A stretch of DNA of 59,201 nt from Deinococcus frigens DSM 12807 (GCF_000701425.1 NZ_JNIW01000023.1:1-59201); one strand, 5' to 3'. Shown: positions 29,264 to 39,788, numbered from the stretch's first letter. Program-made: numbers and translations. The notes: generated by a model from the sequence alone, not told the origin.

Positions 29264-29767
29264 TCAGCCCGCTTCCAGCGCCTCCCGCAGGCCCTCGGGC
29301 AACTCCTGGGTGACCCTTTCCAGGGTGCGTCCGGCGGCAGCCCGCACCATCTTCTCGAAGGCCGCGCCGCCCCAGCCCTGGGCGTCGGGGGTGGCGAGGT
29401 GGGCGCGGAACAGGAAATTAAAGGTCACCTCCACCGCCGTTTCGCCGCCCCTGGCCGCCTGCGCGCCCTCCAGGACCTGGGCCTGGCCAGTGACCTCCAC
29501 CCAGGCGCGTTCGCCCTCAATCGGCTGCGGCGTCAGCGTCGCGCCGTCGGGGGTGGGGGCCAGCACGCACAGGAAGGGCAGATCGGCCTCGCCCAGCACG
29601 GGCAGCGGCACCAGCAGCTCGCCGCGCAGCTCATCCCCATGGACATGCAGCCCGCGCAGGAAATGCAGGCGCGACAGCGCGCGGGCCGGGTCGCGCACAA
29701 AGGCCAGCGCCTCCGCCGCAGAGCCGGGAGCGGGCAGGGTGAAGTGCCGCCCGGCCTCGATGATCAC
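29264..29767 (-). CDS. Deinococcus-type protein, possibly DUF3809 (SRPBCC-like)
   Basis: The 167-residue product is mostly beta strands with a final long helix ('AAFEKMVRAAAGRTLERVTQ'), the layout of START/SRPBCC hydrophobic-cavity folds. The order of strands ('LRGELLVPLPVLGEADLPFL', 'AWVEVTGQAQVLEG', 'TAVEVTFNFLFRAHL') fits, and it resembles DUF3809 as I remember that family. No catalytic motif is evident. Its ATG is 25 nt downstream of the previous minus-strand gene, so the two form an operon. Function unknown. Confidence 0.6.
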   Translation of the reverse strand: MIIEAGRHFTLPAPGSAAEALAFVRDPARALSRLHFLRGLHVHGDELRGELLVPLPVLGEADLPFLCVLAPTPDGATLTPQPIEGERAWVEVTGQAQVLEGAQAARGGETAVEVTFNFLFRAHLATPDAQGWGGAAFEKMVRAAAGRTLERVTQELPEGLREALEAG

Positions 29768-29792
29768 GCCCCTCCCCGTCCGGGCCGCCCGC

Positions 29793-30074
29793 TCAGTCCA
29801 CCCACTCGATCACCACGTGCCCGCCCTCCATCGCCAGGAGCAGATCGGCGTCGCTGGCGCTGCGCAGGCGGGGCAGGTGGGCAAAACGCGGCGTGGCCGA
29901 GGCGTAACCCAGGCGCACGATCACGTCGTCGCTGACCTCATCCTTGCCGATGCGCCAGACCAGTTGGCCGCCCAGGGCCTCCAGTTCCTGCGGCAGCACG
30001 CTGCGGATCAGCTCGGCCTCCGGCGCGGCACCAGCAGTTGCGGCGCTGGGGTCCGGCGGCAACGGTTCGCTCAT
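29793..30074 (-). CDS. Small Deinococcus-type protein, possibly DUF3248
   Basis: The 93-residue product has a Pro/Ala-rich N-terminus and a compact alpha/beta core: 'ELEALGGQLVWRIGKDEVSD' and 'DVIVRLGYASATPRFAHLPR', ending in 'MEGGHVVIEWVD'. It resembles DUF3248 as I recall it; function unknown. The start is supported by a TACAAT box 6 nt upstream and no ribosome site. It is the first gene of a two-gene operon and diverges from the gene at 30122. Confidence 0.6.
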   Translation of the reverse strand: MSEPLPPDPSAATAGAAPEAELIRSVLPQELEALGGQLVWRIGKDEVSDDVIVRLGYASATPRFAHLPRLRSASDADLLLAMEGGHVVIEWVD

Positions 30075-30080
30075 GGGGCC

Positions 30081-30086
30081 ATTGTA
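30081..30086 (-). promoter_or_regulatory. -10 box of the DUF3248-like operon
   Basis: TACAAT on the minus strand ends 6 nt before the ATG at 30074. Confidence 0.5.
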
Positions 30087-30121
30087 CCCGGCGGGCTGCG
30101 CGGAGTAGAACGGAGGGCGAG

Positions 30122-30403
30122 ATGACTGCCGAACCCCCCGCCCCCGCCGTGTCCTGGCGCGAACTGGAAACCCGTGTGGGCCTGGACGCCCTGCCCGCCT
30201 TTCACCGCGCCTTCTTGAGCTGGCGCGGCGTGGAGGGTGCAGCCGGGATGCCCCTGCGCCGCGTCTCCCAGCGTGTGGACGCCGAGCTGAACCGTCTGGT
30301 GCAGGTCAGTCAGGCACACAAGCAGGAGGGCGACTGGCTGCTAGAGACCGGGGCGCTGGACGGCTTCGCGGAGTACGAGGCGTTGATGGACGCGGGAACT
30401 TGA
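30122..30403 (+). CDS. Small helical protein of unknown function
   Basis: The 93-residue product contains 'WRELETRVGLDALPAFHRAF' and 'LSWRGVEGAAGMPLRRVSQR', then a helical stretch of 40 residues. There is no signal peptide or known motif. ATG 30122 follows GGAGGGCGAG; the in-frame start at 30038 would run through the opposite promoter and is rejected. The next gene, rsmD, starts 58 nt downstream. Confidence 0.6.
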   Translation: MTAEPPAPAVSWRELETRVGLDALPAFHRAFLSWRGVEGAAGMPLRRVSQRVDAELNRLVQVSQAHKQEGDWLLETGALDGFAEYEALMDAGT

Positions 30404-30461
30404 TCCGGGACCAGCCTCTCCCCCGCCCTGACGCCGTGAGACATTCACGCGGGGGCTTGGC

Positions 30462-31010
30462 GTGAGCCTGCGGATTCTGGGGGGCAGCGCTCGGGGCCGC
30501 AGCCTGAAGGTGCCGGACAGCGCCCGGCCCAGCGGCGCACGCCTCCGCAAGAGCCTGTTTGACCTGCTGGCGGCCCGCGCGCCCACGGGAAGCTTCGTGG
30601 ACCTGCACGGCGGCAGCGGCGCAATCGGGCTGGAGGCGGCCAGCCGGGGCTACGCGGTCACGCTGATCGAGCAGGACGCCCGCGCGGTCAAGGCGCTGGA
30701 AACCAACGCCCGCGCGCTGGAATTGCGCGTGCGGATCATTCGCGGCGAGTCGCAAAAACTGCTCCCCCGGCTGGGCAGTTTCGATCTGGTGTTCAGTGAT
30801 CCGCCGTATCAGGCCGACATTCCCGCCCTGACCGCGCAACTGCTGGGCAGCGGGGTGGTGGCGGCGGGCGGGTGTCTGATCTGCCAGCACCCGGACCGCC
30901 TGGAACTCCCCGAGCATCCCGGCTACCTGCGCGAGGTGCGCGAGTACGGCAGCAACAGCCTGACCCTCTACCGCAGGGAAGCGGGGACAGATACAGTGAA
31001 AGGCGCATGA
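30462..31010 (+). CDS. rsmD: 16S rRNA (guanine-966 N2) methyltransferase
   Basis: The 182-residue Rossmann-fold enzyme methylates G966 of 16S rRNA. '[16 protein letters not shown]' near 3-18 and '[15 protein letters not shown]' are typical RsmD openings; '[20 protein letters not shown]' is motif I; '[13 protein letters not shown]' is motif IV (DPPY). GTG start with no strong ribosome site. The stop overlaps the coaD ATG (ATGA), the usual rsmD-coaD pairing. Confidence 0.94.
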   Translation: MSLRILGGSARGRSLKVPDSARPSGARLRKSLFDLLAARAPTGSFVDLHGGSGAIGLEAASRGYAVTLIEQDARAVKALETNARALELRVRIIRGESQKLLPRLGSFDLVFSDPPYQADIPALTAQLLGSGVVAAGGCLICQHPDRLELPEHPGYLREVREYGSNSLTLYRREAGTDTVKGA

Positions 31011-31528
31011 AAGCCGTCTTCCCCGGATCGTTTGACCCCATCACCAGCGGCCACATGGACGTGCTGACCCGCGCCAGCCGCATCTTCGACACGGTCACCG
31101 TGACGGTGATGCACAACGCCCGCAAGCAGGGGCGGCACCTGTTCACGCTGGACGAACGGCTGGAGATTCTGCGAACGGCCACCGGGCATCTGGACAATGT
31201 GGGAGTGGATTCCTTTGGCGGGCTGCTGGTGGATTACATGGCGCAGGAGCAAAAAGGCATCATCCTGCGCGGCCTACGGGCGGTCAGCGACTACGAGTAC
31301 GAGCTTCAGATCGCGCACCTGAACCGCCAGATCGGCGAGGTGGAAACCGTGTTCATCATGGCCGCCACCCGCTGGAGTTTCGTGTCCAGCAGCATGATCC
31401 GCGAGATCGCCAGCTACGGCGGCGACATCCGCGAGATGGTCCCGCGCGCCAGCGCCGACGCTTTAAGGCTGAAATACGCGGACGTGTATGGCGAGCGGGA
31501 GCGGCTGCATGCGCCAGTTACGGATTGA
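31007..31528 (+). CDS. coaD: Phosphopantetheine adenylyltransferase
   Basis: The 173-residue enzyme transfers AMP from ATP to 4'-phosphopantetheine, the fourth step of CoA synthesis. '[20 protein letters not shown]' carries the T/HxGH nucleotidyltransferase motif; '[20 protein letters not shown]' and '[17 protein letters not shown]' are diagnostic of CoaD. The ATG at 31007 overlaps the rsmD stop. A hairpin follows the stop. Confidence 0.96.
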   Translation: MKAVFPGSFDPITSGHMDVLTRASRIFDTVTVTVMHNARKQGRHLFTLDERLEILRTATGHLDNVGVDSFGGLLVDYMAQEQKGIILRGLRAVSDYEYELQIAHLNRQIGEVETVFIMAATRWSFVSSSMIREIASYGGDIREMVPRASADALRLKYADVYGERERLHAPVTD

Positions 31529-31544
31529 GGCGAGATAAAGCGGC

Positions 31545-31570
31545 GCGCCAGCCCTGACTTCGGCTGGCGC
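31545..31570 (+). terminator. Hairpin after coaD
   Basis: GCGCCAGCC and GGCTGGCGC form a perfect 9-bp stem with an 8-nt loop, 16 nt after the coaD stop. The T run after it is weak, so it may be a 3'-end hairpin rather than a full intrinsic terminator. It lies between convergent genes. Confidence 0.55.
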
Positions 31571-31593
31571 ATCGGCTTTGTGGGGAGTCAAGC

Positions 31594-32424
31594 TCAGGCC
31601 GGGCCAATCCCCTCCGCCCCCATTTCGCCGCGCTCGCGCATGGCGGCGGCCAGTTTGGCGGGTTCCAGCAGGCTGGCGTCCGGCCCAAAACGGACCCTGA
31701 CGGCGCGCTGCACCAGCCAGATGGCGGCGAACACGCCCACCAGACTGATGACCAGCCCCGGCACGCGCATGATGGCGTTGACGGCGGCGATCTGGGCGTT
31801 AAAATCGTCGCTGCCGAATTTGGCGGTCACGCGGTCATAGTTGACGACGCTGTTGATCACGCCGCCGATCAGGTCCACCACCGCGAAGACCACCGTTCCC
31901 AGCACCAGTCCCCGGTGAACGCCAGGGTCGCGCATGGCCTGCTGCGTGGCGGCGCGGTCCTCCGGCTTCTCGCCGATGCTGGCGGCGTCCAGAAACACAC
32001 GAAACAGCGGTACGGACGTCGCGGCGCTGATCAGAAACAGGATGCCGGTCAGGTAAGAACGCGCGCTGTCCTTGATGGCGTACCAGAAGCCATCCACATA
32101 CCAGAAGGCCAGCGCCCCCGAGAAGATTGCCCCCGCTCCGCCGATCAGGGCCACCGGACTGACGTTGCGGTTGACACTCAGATCCCACAGGACATACACC
32201 ACCGGAATCAGCGCGGCCAGCAGGTAGGCCCGCACGTTGCCGGTGGTCCCGCCCCCGAACACCTGCTCGGCGATGCTGATGCCGCTGCCCAGGATGTTGG
32301 GACTGAGGATCAGAATGGGAATGACCAGCGTGAAGACCAGATCCCAGACGGTCTTGGGAACGCGGGTGCGGGCTTTTTTGGGGGGGGTGGCGGCGGGTTT
32401 GGATTGGGAAGCCGGGTCGCTCAT
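31594..32424 (-). CDS. VC0807-like integral membrane protein
   Basis: The 276-residue product has about six hydrophobic segments, e.g. 'WDLVFTLVIPILILSPNIL', 'AYLLAALIPVVYVLWDLSV', 'VALIGGAGAIFSGALAFWYV', 'GLVLGTVVFAVVDLIGGVIN' and 'VPGLVISLVGVFAAIWLVQR'. 'LIPVVYVLWDL' and the arrangement of paired helices fit the VC0807 family of unknown function. The N-terminal 27 residues are polar and basic. It stands alone, convergent with coaD. A GACAAT box lies 9 nt before the ATG. Confidence 0.75.
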   Translation of the reverse strand: MSDPASQSKPAATPPKKARTRVPKTVWDLVFTLVIPILILSPNILGSGISIAEQVFGGGTTGNVRAYLLAALIPVVYVLWDLSVNRNVSPVALIGGAGAIFSGALAFWYVDGFWYAIKDSARSYLTGILFLISAATSVPLFRVFLDAASIGEKPEDRAATQQAMRDPGVHRGLVLGTVVFAVVDLIGGVINSVVNYDRVTAKFGSDDFNAQIAAVNAIMRVPGLVISLVGVFAAIWLVQRAVRVRFGPDASLLEPAKLAAAMRERGEMGAEGIGPA

Positions 32425-32439
32425 ACGGCGCGCATTGTC

Positions 32440-33285
32440 TCACCTCGGGGTGAGGGCCATAAGTTCTGCACGCACGAAGCGTTCGCGGCCCGCCAGGTCA
32501 GGATGAACTTCGGCGGCCCAGCCCTGAATGCATAGCTCGGCGGCAAGGGCGGGGGCATTGCGCGGGTCCAGCTCCAGCCACAGCACGCCCGCCGGGGCCA
32601 GGGCGGCGCGGGCCTGCGGCATCAGGCGGCGGGCCAGGGCCAGACCATCCGGGCCGGAATACAGCGCCAGATCGGGATCGTGCCGCACTTCCGGCTCGGC
32701 GTGGGCGCGGTCACCCTCGGGCAGATACGGCAGATTCGCCAGAATCAGATCAAAGGGGCCGGAGATACTGGTCAGTAGATCGCTTTCGACGAACTCCACA
32801 TCCAGCCCGTTCAGCGCCGCGTTTTCCCGTGCCAGCGCCAGGGCATCGGCGCTGAGATCGCCCGCCAGCACCGCCGCATCTGGCCTCGCCCCCTGGACCC
32901 CCAGCGCCAGCGCCCCCGTCCCCGTGCCCACATCGACCACACGCGGCGCAACGACCGCCCTCAGATCAGCCAGCGCCAGAGAGAGCAGCCATTCCGTCTC
33001 TGGTCTGGGAATCAGCGCCCGCCGGTCCACCCGGAGCTGCACGCCGCCCCAGTCCACCGTTCCCAGCAGATGTTGCACAGGCACACGCGCGGCCCGTTGC
33101 CGGAGCAATTGGGCCAGACGTTCAGCGTCGGCCCCACCCACTTCCTCTGTCCCGCGCAGTAGGAAGGCCGTGGCAGAGAGGTCCAGCGCGTGCAACACCA
33201 GCGCCCGCGCATCGACTTCCGGCGAGGGGACGCCCGCCGCACGCAGGGTCCGGACGGCGGCGGCGAGGTGATCCCGGAGATTCAA
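32440..33285 (-). CDS. prmC: Peptide chain release factor N5-glutamine methyltransferase
   Basis: About 281 residues. PrmC methylates the GGQ glutamine of RF1/RF2. The N-terminal helical domain is '[20 protein letters not shown]'; '[20 protein letters not shown]' and '[11 protein letters not shown]' are hallmark blocks (the latter the PRPETE motif); '[15 protein letters not shown]' is motif I. The catalytic NPPY is NLPY here ('[13 protein letters not shown]'), an unusual change at the residue that packs under the target amide. TTG 33285 gives the normal N-terminus; the GTG at 33324 would overlap the upstream alr gene. It is 13 nt after alr. Confidence 0.88.
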   Translation of the reverse strand: MNLRDHLAAAVRTLRAAGVPSPEVDARALVLHALDLSATAFLLRGTEEVGGADAERLAQLLRQRAARVPVQHLLGTVDWGGVQLRVDRRALIPRPETEWLLSLALADLRAVVAPRVVDVGTGTGALALGVQGARPDAAVLAGDLSADALALARENAALNGLDVEFVESDLLTSISGPFDLILANLPYLPEGDRAHAEPEVRHDPDLALYSGPDGLALARRLMPQARAALAPAGVLWLELDPRNAPALAAELCIQGWAAEVHPDLAGRERFVRAELMALTPR

Positions 33286-33298
33286 CTTCCCCGCGCCT

Positions 33299-34360
<1,062 letters not shown>

Positions 34361-34370
34361 CTCGGTGCCG

Positions 34371-34376
34371 ATGCTA
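34371..34376 (-). promoter_or_regulatory. -10 box for alr-prmC
   Basis: TAGCAT on the minus strand ends 10 nt before the alr ATG. It lies 17 nt from the TATGAT box of the divergent gene, so the two promoters nearly overlap. Confidence 0.35.
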
Positions 34377-34392
34377 GCGCGGGGTGGGCGTG

Positions 34393-34398
34393 TATGAT
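34393..34398 (+). promoter_or_regulatory. Extended -10 box for the secreted protein gene
   Basis: TATGAT preceded by TG ends 10 nt before the ATG at 34409; no ribosome site is present. Confidence 0.45.
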
Positions 34399-34408
34399 TT
34401 TTGCAGTC

Positions 34409-36394
34409 ATGCGCAACGTCTTTCCCCGCTGCTTCACCCGCCGCCTACCCACCGGTTTTGCCGCTCTCACCGCACTGCTGTTCTCGCCAGTGTTCTCGCC
34501 AGTCGCCGTCGCCCAGACCGGGGGCAGCCCGGTAGGGGGTCTGCTGCCGCTGGTGTCGGTGGGCGAGAAATGGATTCAGGACGTGGAGACTTACACCCTC
34601 CAGATCTCGCCGCAGGACGCCGGGAAACCGCTGGGGCTGGAAATCTACTCGCCCGGCTTTAACCTGGCCGATTACGTGGACGGGCGGCGCGCGGCGGGGT
34701 ACTTCGGCGACGAGCTGTACAAGAAGAACGAGGCGTTTACCACCACCTTTACCCTGGTCGGCCCCGGCGGCACGGTGGCCGAGCGGCGTTACGGCCAGAA
34801 CCGCGAACACACCTGGGACAGCCTGTTCGCGGGCGGCCTCGGGGCCGGGACATACACGCTGCGGGTCAACAGCAAGGGCGACGGCAAGAACTCGTATGCG
34901 CTGCGGGTGGCCTCGCCGTTTGCGCTGGAAACCAGCGACTTCACCGTCAACGCCCGCAGCAACACGCCCGAGCCGCTGCTGGCCGCCCGCCTGAACGTGA
35001 CCGCCGACTGGGTGGGCAAGACCGTGGGCATCCTGAATTACGACATCGACGGCCCGGCAGAGGCCGAGACCTTCGTGGTGCAGCCGGGGGGCAAGCGCGC
35101 GGACCTGACGCCCAGCGACAACGGCAGGACCGCCACCGACCGCTTTACCATCACCCCGGAAATGGTAGGCGAGTGGCAGGTCTTTATCCGGGTGCTGCCC
35201 ACCAGCAAGCAGTACAGCAACTCGGTGCGCTACTCGTTCCGGCTGAATGACCAGCCGGTCACGGCGCGGGTCGGAGGCTTCAACCCGCCCCCGGCAGCCA
35301 GGATCGAAAACCAGTTGCTGGTGGACGTGGTGGACCCGCAGGGCCGCCCGATTGCGGGGGCGTCGTACACGCTGGTGGGCGAGAGCAGCGTGCGCCCGCA
35401 ACTGCCGCCCGGCTACGTGCCGATCAGCTCCAGCATCGTGCAGGGCACCGGCAACATCGTCTCGCCCACAGAGGTGCGCTACCAGCCGGGCTTCACCAAG
35501 ATCCGTTTCGTGGCCCGCGCGCCCGAGGGGCAACTGGCCGTGGACGCCGTGGCGCTCTACGGCGATCAGCGCATTCCCCTGACCGGGGTGCCCTTCGAGG
35601 TGGCCGGGCGCACCCTGAATACCCCTGCCAGCGTGCCGCTCCCGCCCGGCGATTACCCGGTCAAGCCCACCCCGGTGCCCGGCAGCACCTTCACGCCGCC
35701 GCTGCCGGGCCGCGTCACGGACGGCGCGGCGGGCAGGGTGACCATCGAGTACCGGGTGCGGACCGACGTGACCCTGATTACCGTCCCGGACATCCTGAAC
35801 GCCTGCGACGTGACGCAACTGACCGCCAGCGCCCGCACCGATTTTCCGTACCGCCTGCCGGGCCGCCTGAAGCTGAACCTGCCCACCGGCTGGACCAGCG
35901 ACTACCCGCTGGAGACCTCCGGCGAGTTCAGCGGGGGCCAGCCGCTCAAATTGAAACTGCCGGTGCGCGTGTGCCGCAGCGACACCGCCGAGGCCGTGCT
36001 GGACCCGGTGGGTCTGCGGACCACCGGCACGGCGCGGGTCCAGAGTCCCGCCGGGGCGAACGTGACCCGCAGCGTGCAGGGGGGCGCGCGGGCCAGCCTG
36101 ACCAAGAACGTGAACGCGGGCGCGCAGAACTACCAGGTCACGCTGGTCTTCACGGTGGACAGCACGCTGGAAAATGTCCGCCTGATCGATCCGCTGCCGG
36201 GCGGCGGCAGCACCCCCGCCGTGCGCGGCCCACTGCAACTCCAGGGGCCGAGTCTGGCGAATGTCCAGCCGCGCGTGGACGGCGACGCCATTGTGCTGAA
36301 CCGGGTGATTCCGGGCACCTACACCCTGACCTACACGCTGTTCAGTGACCTTCCGGCAGACCGGGTGGTGACCCCGCCGGATCTAGGCTGGTAG
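34409..36394 (+). CDS. Large secreted beta-rich protein of unknown function
   Basis: The 661-residue product has a signal peptide: basic '[14 protein letters not shown]', hydrophobic '[13 protein letters not shown]', cleavage near 'VAVAQTGG'. The mature part is a chain of beta-sandwich-like domains. The first (about 50-165) has a PPC-like look ('[20 protein letters not shown]', '[20 protein letters not shown]'). The last (about 560-650) resembles DUF11/CARDB repeats ('[20 protein letters not shown]'). Four cysteines at most, no catalytic motif. It may be an envelope or S-layer-associated structural protein; that is inference. 'FSPVFSPV' in the signal region comes from a 12-bp tandem DNA repeat. 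Confidence 0.7.
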   Translation: MRNVFPRCFTRRLPTGFAALTALLFSPVFSPVAVAQTGGSPVGGLLPLVSVGEKWIQDVETYTLQISPQDAGKPLGLEIYSPGFNLADYVDGRRAAGYFGDELYKKNEAFTTTFTLVGPGGTVAERRYGQNREHTWDSLFAGGLGAGTYTLRVNSKGDGKNSYALRVASPFALETSDFTVNARSNTPEPLLAARLNVTADWVGKTVGILNYDIDGPAEAETFVVQPGGKRADLTPSDNGRTATDRFTITPEMVGEWQVFIRVLPTSKQYSNSVRYSFRLNDQPVTARVGGFNPPPAARIENQLLVDVVDPQGRPIAGASYTLVGESSVRPQLPPGYVPISSSIVQGTGNIVSPTEVRYQPGFTKIRFVARAPEGQLAVDAVALYGDQRIPLTGVPFEVAGRTLNTPASVPLPPGDYPVKPTPVPGSTFTPPLPGRVTDGAAGRVTIEYRVRTDVTLITVPDILNACDVTQLTASARTDFPYRLPGRLKLNLPTGWTSDYPLETSGEFSGGQPLKLKLPVRVCRSDTAEAVLDPVGLRTTGTARVQSPAGANVTRSVQGGARASLTKNVNAGAQNYQVTLVFTVDSTLENVRLIDPLPGGGSTPAVRGPLQLQGPSLANVQPRVDGDAIVLNRVIPGTYTLTYTLFSDLPADRVVTPPDLGW

Positions 36395-36403
36395 GCACTG
36401 AGG

Positions 36404-37729
36404 TTAGAGGGTAAGGCTTCCAGAAGAGACGGGAGCCTCACCCTTCTCCAGCCGGGTCAGTGCCCGCCGCAAGTGTTCCAGATGCGCGCCGTGCCACTCC
36501 GTTTTGTCCTGCACGGCGGGCTGGATGCCGTCCACGTAGCCCAGCGCGCGCAGCAGTTCGCCCGCCGTCAGAGCGTCGTTGAACAGGGCGCGAAGTTCTT
36601 CCAGCGGCGCGAAATCGGTCCAGGCGTGCAGGTAGGCGGCGGTGGCGGCGGCCAATGCCTCAAGTTGAGACTCGCCGAGGTCATCCATTTCCCCGAAGCC
36701 CAGGAAATACGCCGGACTGGCGTCCAGAAAGGGATGCGTGACACACACGTCGGACCAGTCCAGGAACGTAAAACGGCCCCCACGCTCCACCACGTTCCCG
36801 CCGTGCAGGTCGCCGTGCCCCAGCGTGCACGGCAGCGGACTGGCGCTCAGGCGGCGCAGGGCGGCCTCCAGTTCTGGAGCGTGGGAGCGCAGGCGTTCAG
36901 CTTCCCCGGGCGTGAATCCGCCCTCCTGACCCGTCAGCAGCGTTGCATCCGAGAGCAGACGGTCCAGCCACGACAGCACGTGGTCCGGCCCCCGGTCACG
37001 CAGCGCCCAGCCGTCCAGCAGCGGCAGGCTGGCCCGCTGAATGCCCGCGAGATGCCGCATGACCGCGCTCAGGTCAGGCGTGTCGTTCTCCTCACCCGCA
37101 TCCCGGAGCAGCAGAAAGCCGCGCCGTGTATCGGCGGCCAGCACGCTCGGGGCCGCGCCGGGCAGCTCGCGCGCCAGCAGGGGCGTGACCTCCACCTCGC
37201 GCCGGAAGAAGTCGGGGACGGCCTTGAAGTAGACCCGCCCGCCGGACGTATCCACCCGCCACAGCACGCTGATCTGCCCGTGCTTGAGGACGCTGGGCTG
37301 ACCGGCCTGGCCCTGCCGCGTCCAGCCCTGCGCGGCCAGTTCGGCGTCCAGCCAGGCCAGGGCGGCGGCGTGCCAGCCGGGGCGCATCCACGGCGCGTTG
37401 CCGGGTGGGCTGTGGGCGGTGTCAACCCACGCCCGCTCCCGCTGCGGCAGTCCGGAGATGGGCTGCCAGTCCAGTTCCAGCCCGTCCGCCGCCTCCAGAT
37501 GCCACACCGACTCGGCGCGGCGCACGCCCGCCACCTCACCGAAATATTTGAAATATAGCCGTCGCAGGAGCGTCCCAGACAGGCCCGCCTCCCGCGCCGC
37601 TTCCAGCACGTTCGCGCCGTAGTACGAGGTCTGGGCGGTGGTCAGGCTATGCAGGGCCACTTCCTCGCCGCGCGTGAACAGCAGGGTCAGCGTGGTTTCA
37701 CGGCGCAGGGTGGGGGAAGCGCTGGGCAT
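36404..37729 (-). CDS. Aminoglycoside phosphotransferase-family kinase
   Basis: About 441 residues. The C-terminal half has the APH/choline-kinase active site: 'CTLGHGDLHGGNVVERGG' (HxDxxxxN) and 'FTFLDWSDVCVTHPFLDASP' (the DxD metal motif as DWSD), then 'ALFNDALTAGELLRALGYVD'. The N-terminal half carries 'VYFKAVPDFFRREVEVTPLL' (ATP lysine) and 'RRGFLLLRDAGEEND'. The first 150 residues are an extra domain of unknown type. Substrate could be a sugar, choline-like compound or antibiotic; nothing here decides it. ATG 37729 has GGGAGG upstream; longer extensions are unlikely. It is convergent with the secreted protein gene. Confidence 0.82.
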   Translation of the reverse strand: MPSASPTLRRETTLTLLFTRGEEVALHSLTTAQTSYYGANVLEAAREAGLSGTLLRRLYFKYFGEVAGVRRAESVWHLEAADGLELDWQPISGLPQRERAWVDTAHSPPGNAPWMRPGWHAAALAWLDAELAAQGWTRQGQAGQPSVLKHGQISVLWRVDTSGGRVYFKAVPDFFRREVEVTPLLARELPGAAPSVLAADTRRGFLLLRDAGEENDTPDLSAVMRHLAGIQRASLPLLDGWALRDRGPDHVLSWLDRLLSDATLLTGQEGGFTPGEAERLRSHAPELEAALRRLSASPLPCTLGHGDLHGGNVVERGGRFTFLDWSDVCVTHPFLDASPAYFLGFGEMDDLGESQLEALAAATAAYLHAWTDFAPLEELRALFNDALTAGELLRALGYVDGIQPAVQDKTEWHGAHLEHLRRALTRLEKGEAPVSSGSLTL

Positions 37730-37826
37730 GGGGTCAGCCTCCCACACGCCCCACCCGGCGCGCATCCGCCGATTGGCCCAGGTGGTTGATTGGCCCAGGT
37801 TGAGCCATCCGGGGCAGAATGGGACC

Positions 37827-38072
37827 ATGACCGATCCCGAACGTGAATTGAACTTTGCCCGCGAGATCATCGGCCAGCGGGGCTTCCGCGACGTGCCCGC
37901 AGGTGAGGTGCTGCGCGAGGCCGAGCGGCTGCTGAACAGTTGGATGGCTGGCGAGATGCGCATGGAGCGCCCCAAACTGTATGACCACTACGCCCTGCTG
38001 TTTCTGGCCCTGCTCCAGCAGAACCGGGAGCTGGAGGCGCGTCTGGCAGCCCTGGAAGCCCGCGATGTCTGA
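37827..38072 (+). CDS. Small helical protein encoded ahead of trpF
   Basis: The 81-residue product is predicted to be helical throughout ('[20 protein letters not shown]', '[20 protein letters not shown]', '[19 protein letters not shown]'), with a coiled-coil-like end. No family is recognised. Its stop lies 8 nt inside trpF, so translation is coupled. The ATG at 37827 follows a CAGAAT box by 7 nt. Confidence 0.6.
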   Translation: MTDPERELNFAREIIGQRGFRDVPAGEVLREAERLLNSWMAGEMRMERPKLYDHYALLFLALLQQNRELEARLAALEARDV

Positions 38073-38721
38073 CCCCATAACCAGGGTCAAGGTCTGCGGC
38101 ACCACTTCCGTCGCGGACGCCGTGCTGTCGGCTCAGGCGGGCGCGGACGCGCTGGGCTTCATCTTCGCGCCGGTCAGCAAGCGGCTGGTGACTCCGCAGG
38201 TGGCGCGCGAGGCGGGCCTGAGCGTGGGGCCAGCCGTGGCGCGGGTGGGCGTTTTTCTGGATCAGGGGCTGGACGAGGTGCTGCGCACGGCGGAGGCGGC
38301 GCGGGTGTTGGCAGTGCAGCTTCACGGTCCCCTGTCTGAAGCTTTTGTGCGCGCGGTGGCCGACTTCTATCCGGTGCTGCGCGTGCTGCGCCCCGCCGAT
38401 CTGGCACCCGGGGCAGAGCTGTGGGCCGGTGTTCCCGCCGTAACCCTGATGCTCGACGCCCCCCAGCCGGGCGGCGGTGTCCCGCTGGACTGGGAGAGCC
38501 TGCGCCAGGCGTTTCCCCCCGGTACCTGGCTGGCCGGGGGGCTGGGACCGTGGAACGTGGCAGGGGCCATCCGGGTCCTGCGGCCCGCTGCGGTGGACGC
38601 GGTGAGCCACCTGGAAGCCCGTCCTGGCGTGAAGGACCCGGCGAAGGTGACGGCCTTTATCCAGGCCGTGCGGGCGGCGCTGCCCCAGGTTATCCACAGT
38701 GAAACGGGAGGCTGTGGATAA
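38065..38721 (+). CDS. trpF: Phosphoribosylanthranilate isomerase
   Basis: The 218-residue TIM-barrel enzyme converts PRA to CdRP in tryptophan synthesis. The catalytic cysteine is in '[14 protein letters not shown]' (near residue 9) and the catalytic Asp in '[13 protein letters not shown]' (near 131). '[18 protein letters not shown]' and '[15 protein letters not shown]' are family blocks; the phosphate loop reads '[15 protein letters not shown]' where 'SSGVE...PGxKD' is usual. The ATG overlaps the end of the upstream small gene. Its stop codon lies inside a DnaA box (38713-38721). No other trp gene is in the window. Confidence 0.92.
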   Translation: MSDPITRVKVCGTTSVADAVLSAQAGADALGFIFAPVSKRLVTPQVAREAGLSVGPAVARVGVFLDQGLDEVLRTAEAARVLAVQLHGPLSEAFVRAVADFYPVLRVLRPADLAPGAELWAGVPAVTLMLDAPQPGGGVPLDWESLRQAFPPGTWLAGGLGPWNVAGAIRVLRPAAVDAVSHLEARPGVKDPAKVTAFIQAVRAALPQVIHSETGGCG

Positions 38722-38857
38722 CTTCGGGGGCTGTGCAGGCTGCCTCATATCAACGTTTAATGCTGTTCCAGACGGACAAAACGAGCTCTTTCAGTCGGCC
38801 TGGCCTTCAAGTTATCCACACCTTATCCACAAGCCCTGTGGACAAAATTGTGGATAA
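38690..38857. other. DnaA-box cluster (six sites in 168 bp)
   Basis: Five perfect TTATCCACA boxes lie at 38690-38698 (+), 38713-38721 (-), 38812-38820 (+), 38823-38831 (+) and 38849-38857 (-), and a one-mismatch box (TTGTCCACA) at 38837-38845 (-). The last four sit within 46 bp. Between the two groups is a modest AT-rich stretch (38747-38762). The cluster overlaps the 3' end of trpF and fills the gap between two convergent genes. dnaA and dnaN are not nearby, so it is either an origin-like site, or a DnaA titration/regulatory locus such as datA or DARS. Box identity is certain; role is inference. Confidence 0.85.
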
Positions 38858-38860
38858 CTT

Positions 38861-39739
38861 TCAGCCCGGAGGTGCTTCCAACCCGGTTGCTGCGCTGTTC
38901 ACGGGGGCCAGCCCGAACCACGCGGCGATGAGGCCCCCGGCCTCCACCACGTCCGCCGCCGCGCCCAGCTCCACTCCCACCCCGGCAAACGGCACGCGGG
39001 CGACGGTGTGCGATTTGGTGTGCAGATCTTCCAGATTGCCGTGATCGCTGCCCAGCACCACCCGCGCCCCGGCGTCCAGCAGGCCTGCCAGTAAGGCGTC
39101 CACGCGGTCCAGATACGCGAAGGCCGCCGCACGGGCGTTGGCGGGCGGCCCAGCCGCGCGTCCCAGGTGGCCCAGCAGGTCTCCGAACCACAGATCCGCC
39201 ACGATCAGGTCATGATTCTGGGCAGCCCTGGCCAGTGCCTGACCCAGCCGCGACACCTCGGCGGGGCTTTGCATGGCGGCGAAGGGTTCGCGGTAGCCCA
39301 GGCCCAGCGTCGCGCCCAGCGGCGGCACGCCCGGCGGATTCAGGGGCAGGCCCGCCGCCGTGAATGAGAAGGGAAAACAGCCCATGCGGGGCCGCCGCGC
39401 CTGCGCCTCCAGATACTGCGGGACGTAATGGTTGGCCAGCGCCGCGCGCAAACCTACCGCCTTCAGGCGCGCGGGCAGGCTGGAATGCCGCAGCAGCCGT
39501 TGCAACGTCGGCCCCGGATGCGGCCCGAAGTGTTCACCCATGTAGCGCACAGCGTCCAGCCCGGTCAGCCAGCAGCTCTGGCCGGTGCCAGACTGCGGCA
39601 GGCCGGGGACTCCCAGCGTGGCGTCCAGGGCCAGTCCGGCGTCAATCAATGGGCGCAGCGCGGGCAGCTCCTGCTCCCACACGCTGCCGGGCGGCGCGTC
39701 TGCCGGGTGGCCCACGCCGTCCAGGGCCAGCCAGACCAC
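38861..39739 (-). CDS. Alkaline phosphatase-superfamily metalloenzyme (phosphoglycerate mutase-like)
   Basis: The 292-residue protein has the superfamily metal sites: '[14 protein letters not shown]' (D7), '[16 protein letters not shown]' (nucleophile Ser/Thr), '[16 protein letters not shown]' and '[20 protein letters not shown]' (DH and H ligands). It looks like a small relative of cofactor-independent phosphoglycerate mutases lacking most of the transferase domain; the substrate is unknown. GTG start without a clear ribosome site, 49 nt downstream of alkA, so probably the last gene of that operon. Confidence 0.75.
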   Translation of the reverse strand: MVWLALDGVGHPADAPPGSVWEQELPALRPLIDAGLALDATLGVPGLPQSGTGQSCWLTGLDAVRYMGEHFGPHPGPTLQRLLRHSSLPARLKAVGLRAALANHYVPQYLEAQARRPRMGCFPFSFTAAGLPLNPPGVPPLGATLGLGYREPFAAMQSPAEVSRLGQALARAAQNHDLIVADLWFGDLLGHLGRAAGPPANARAAAFAYLDRVDALLAGLLDAGARVVLGSDHGNLEDLHTKSHTVARVPFAGVGVELGAAADVVEAGGLIAAWFGLAPVNSAATGLEAPPG

Positions 39740-39788
39740 GCCGCTCAGGAGAACTCCATCGGATCAGCTTACGGCGAGAATGGGACGT

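Noticed and set aside
34445..36238. Long minus-strand open frame (597 codons) opposite the secreted protein gene
   Set aside because: The translation is His/Gln/Arg/Gly-rich with no motif, while the plus strand has a signal peptide and ordered beta-domain patterns.
38690..38857. Annotating the DnaA-box cluster as the chromosomal oriC
   Set aside because: dnaA, dnaN, gidA and rpmH are absent, and no strong AT-rich unwinding element is seen, so only a DnaA-box cluster can be claimed.
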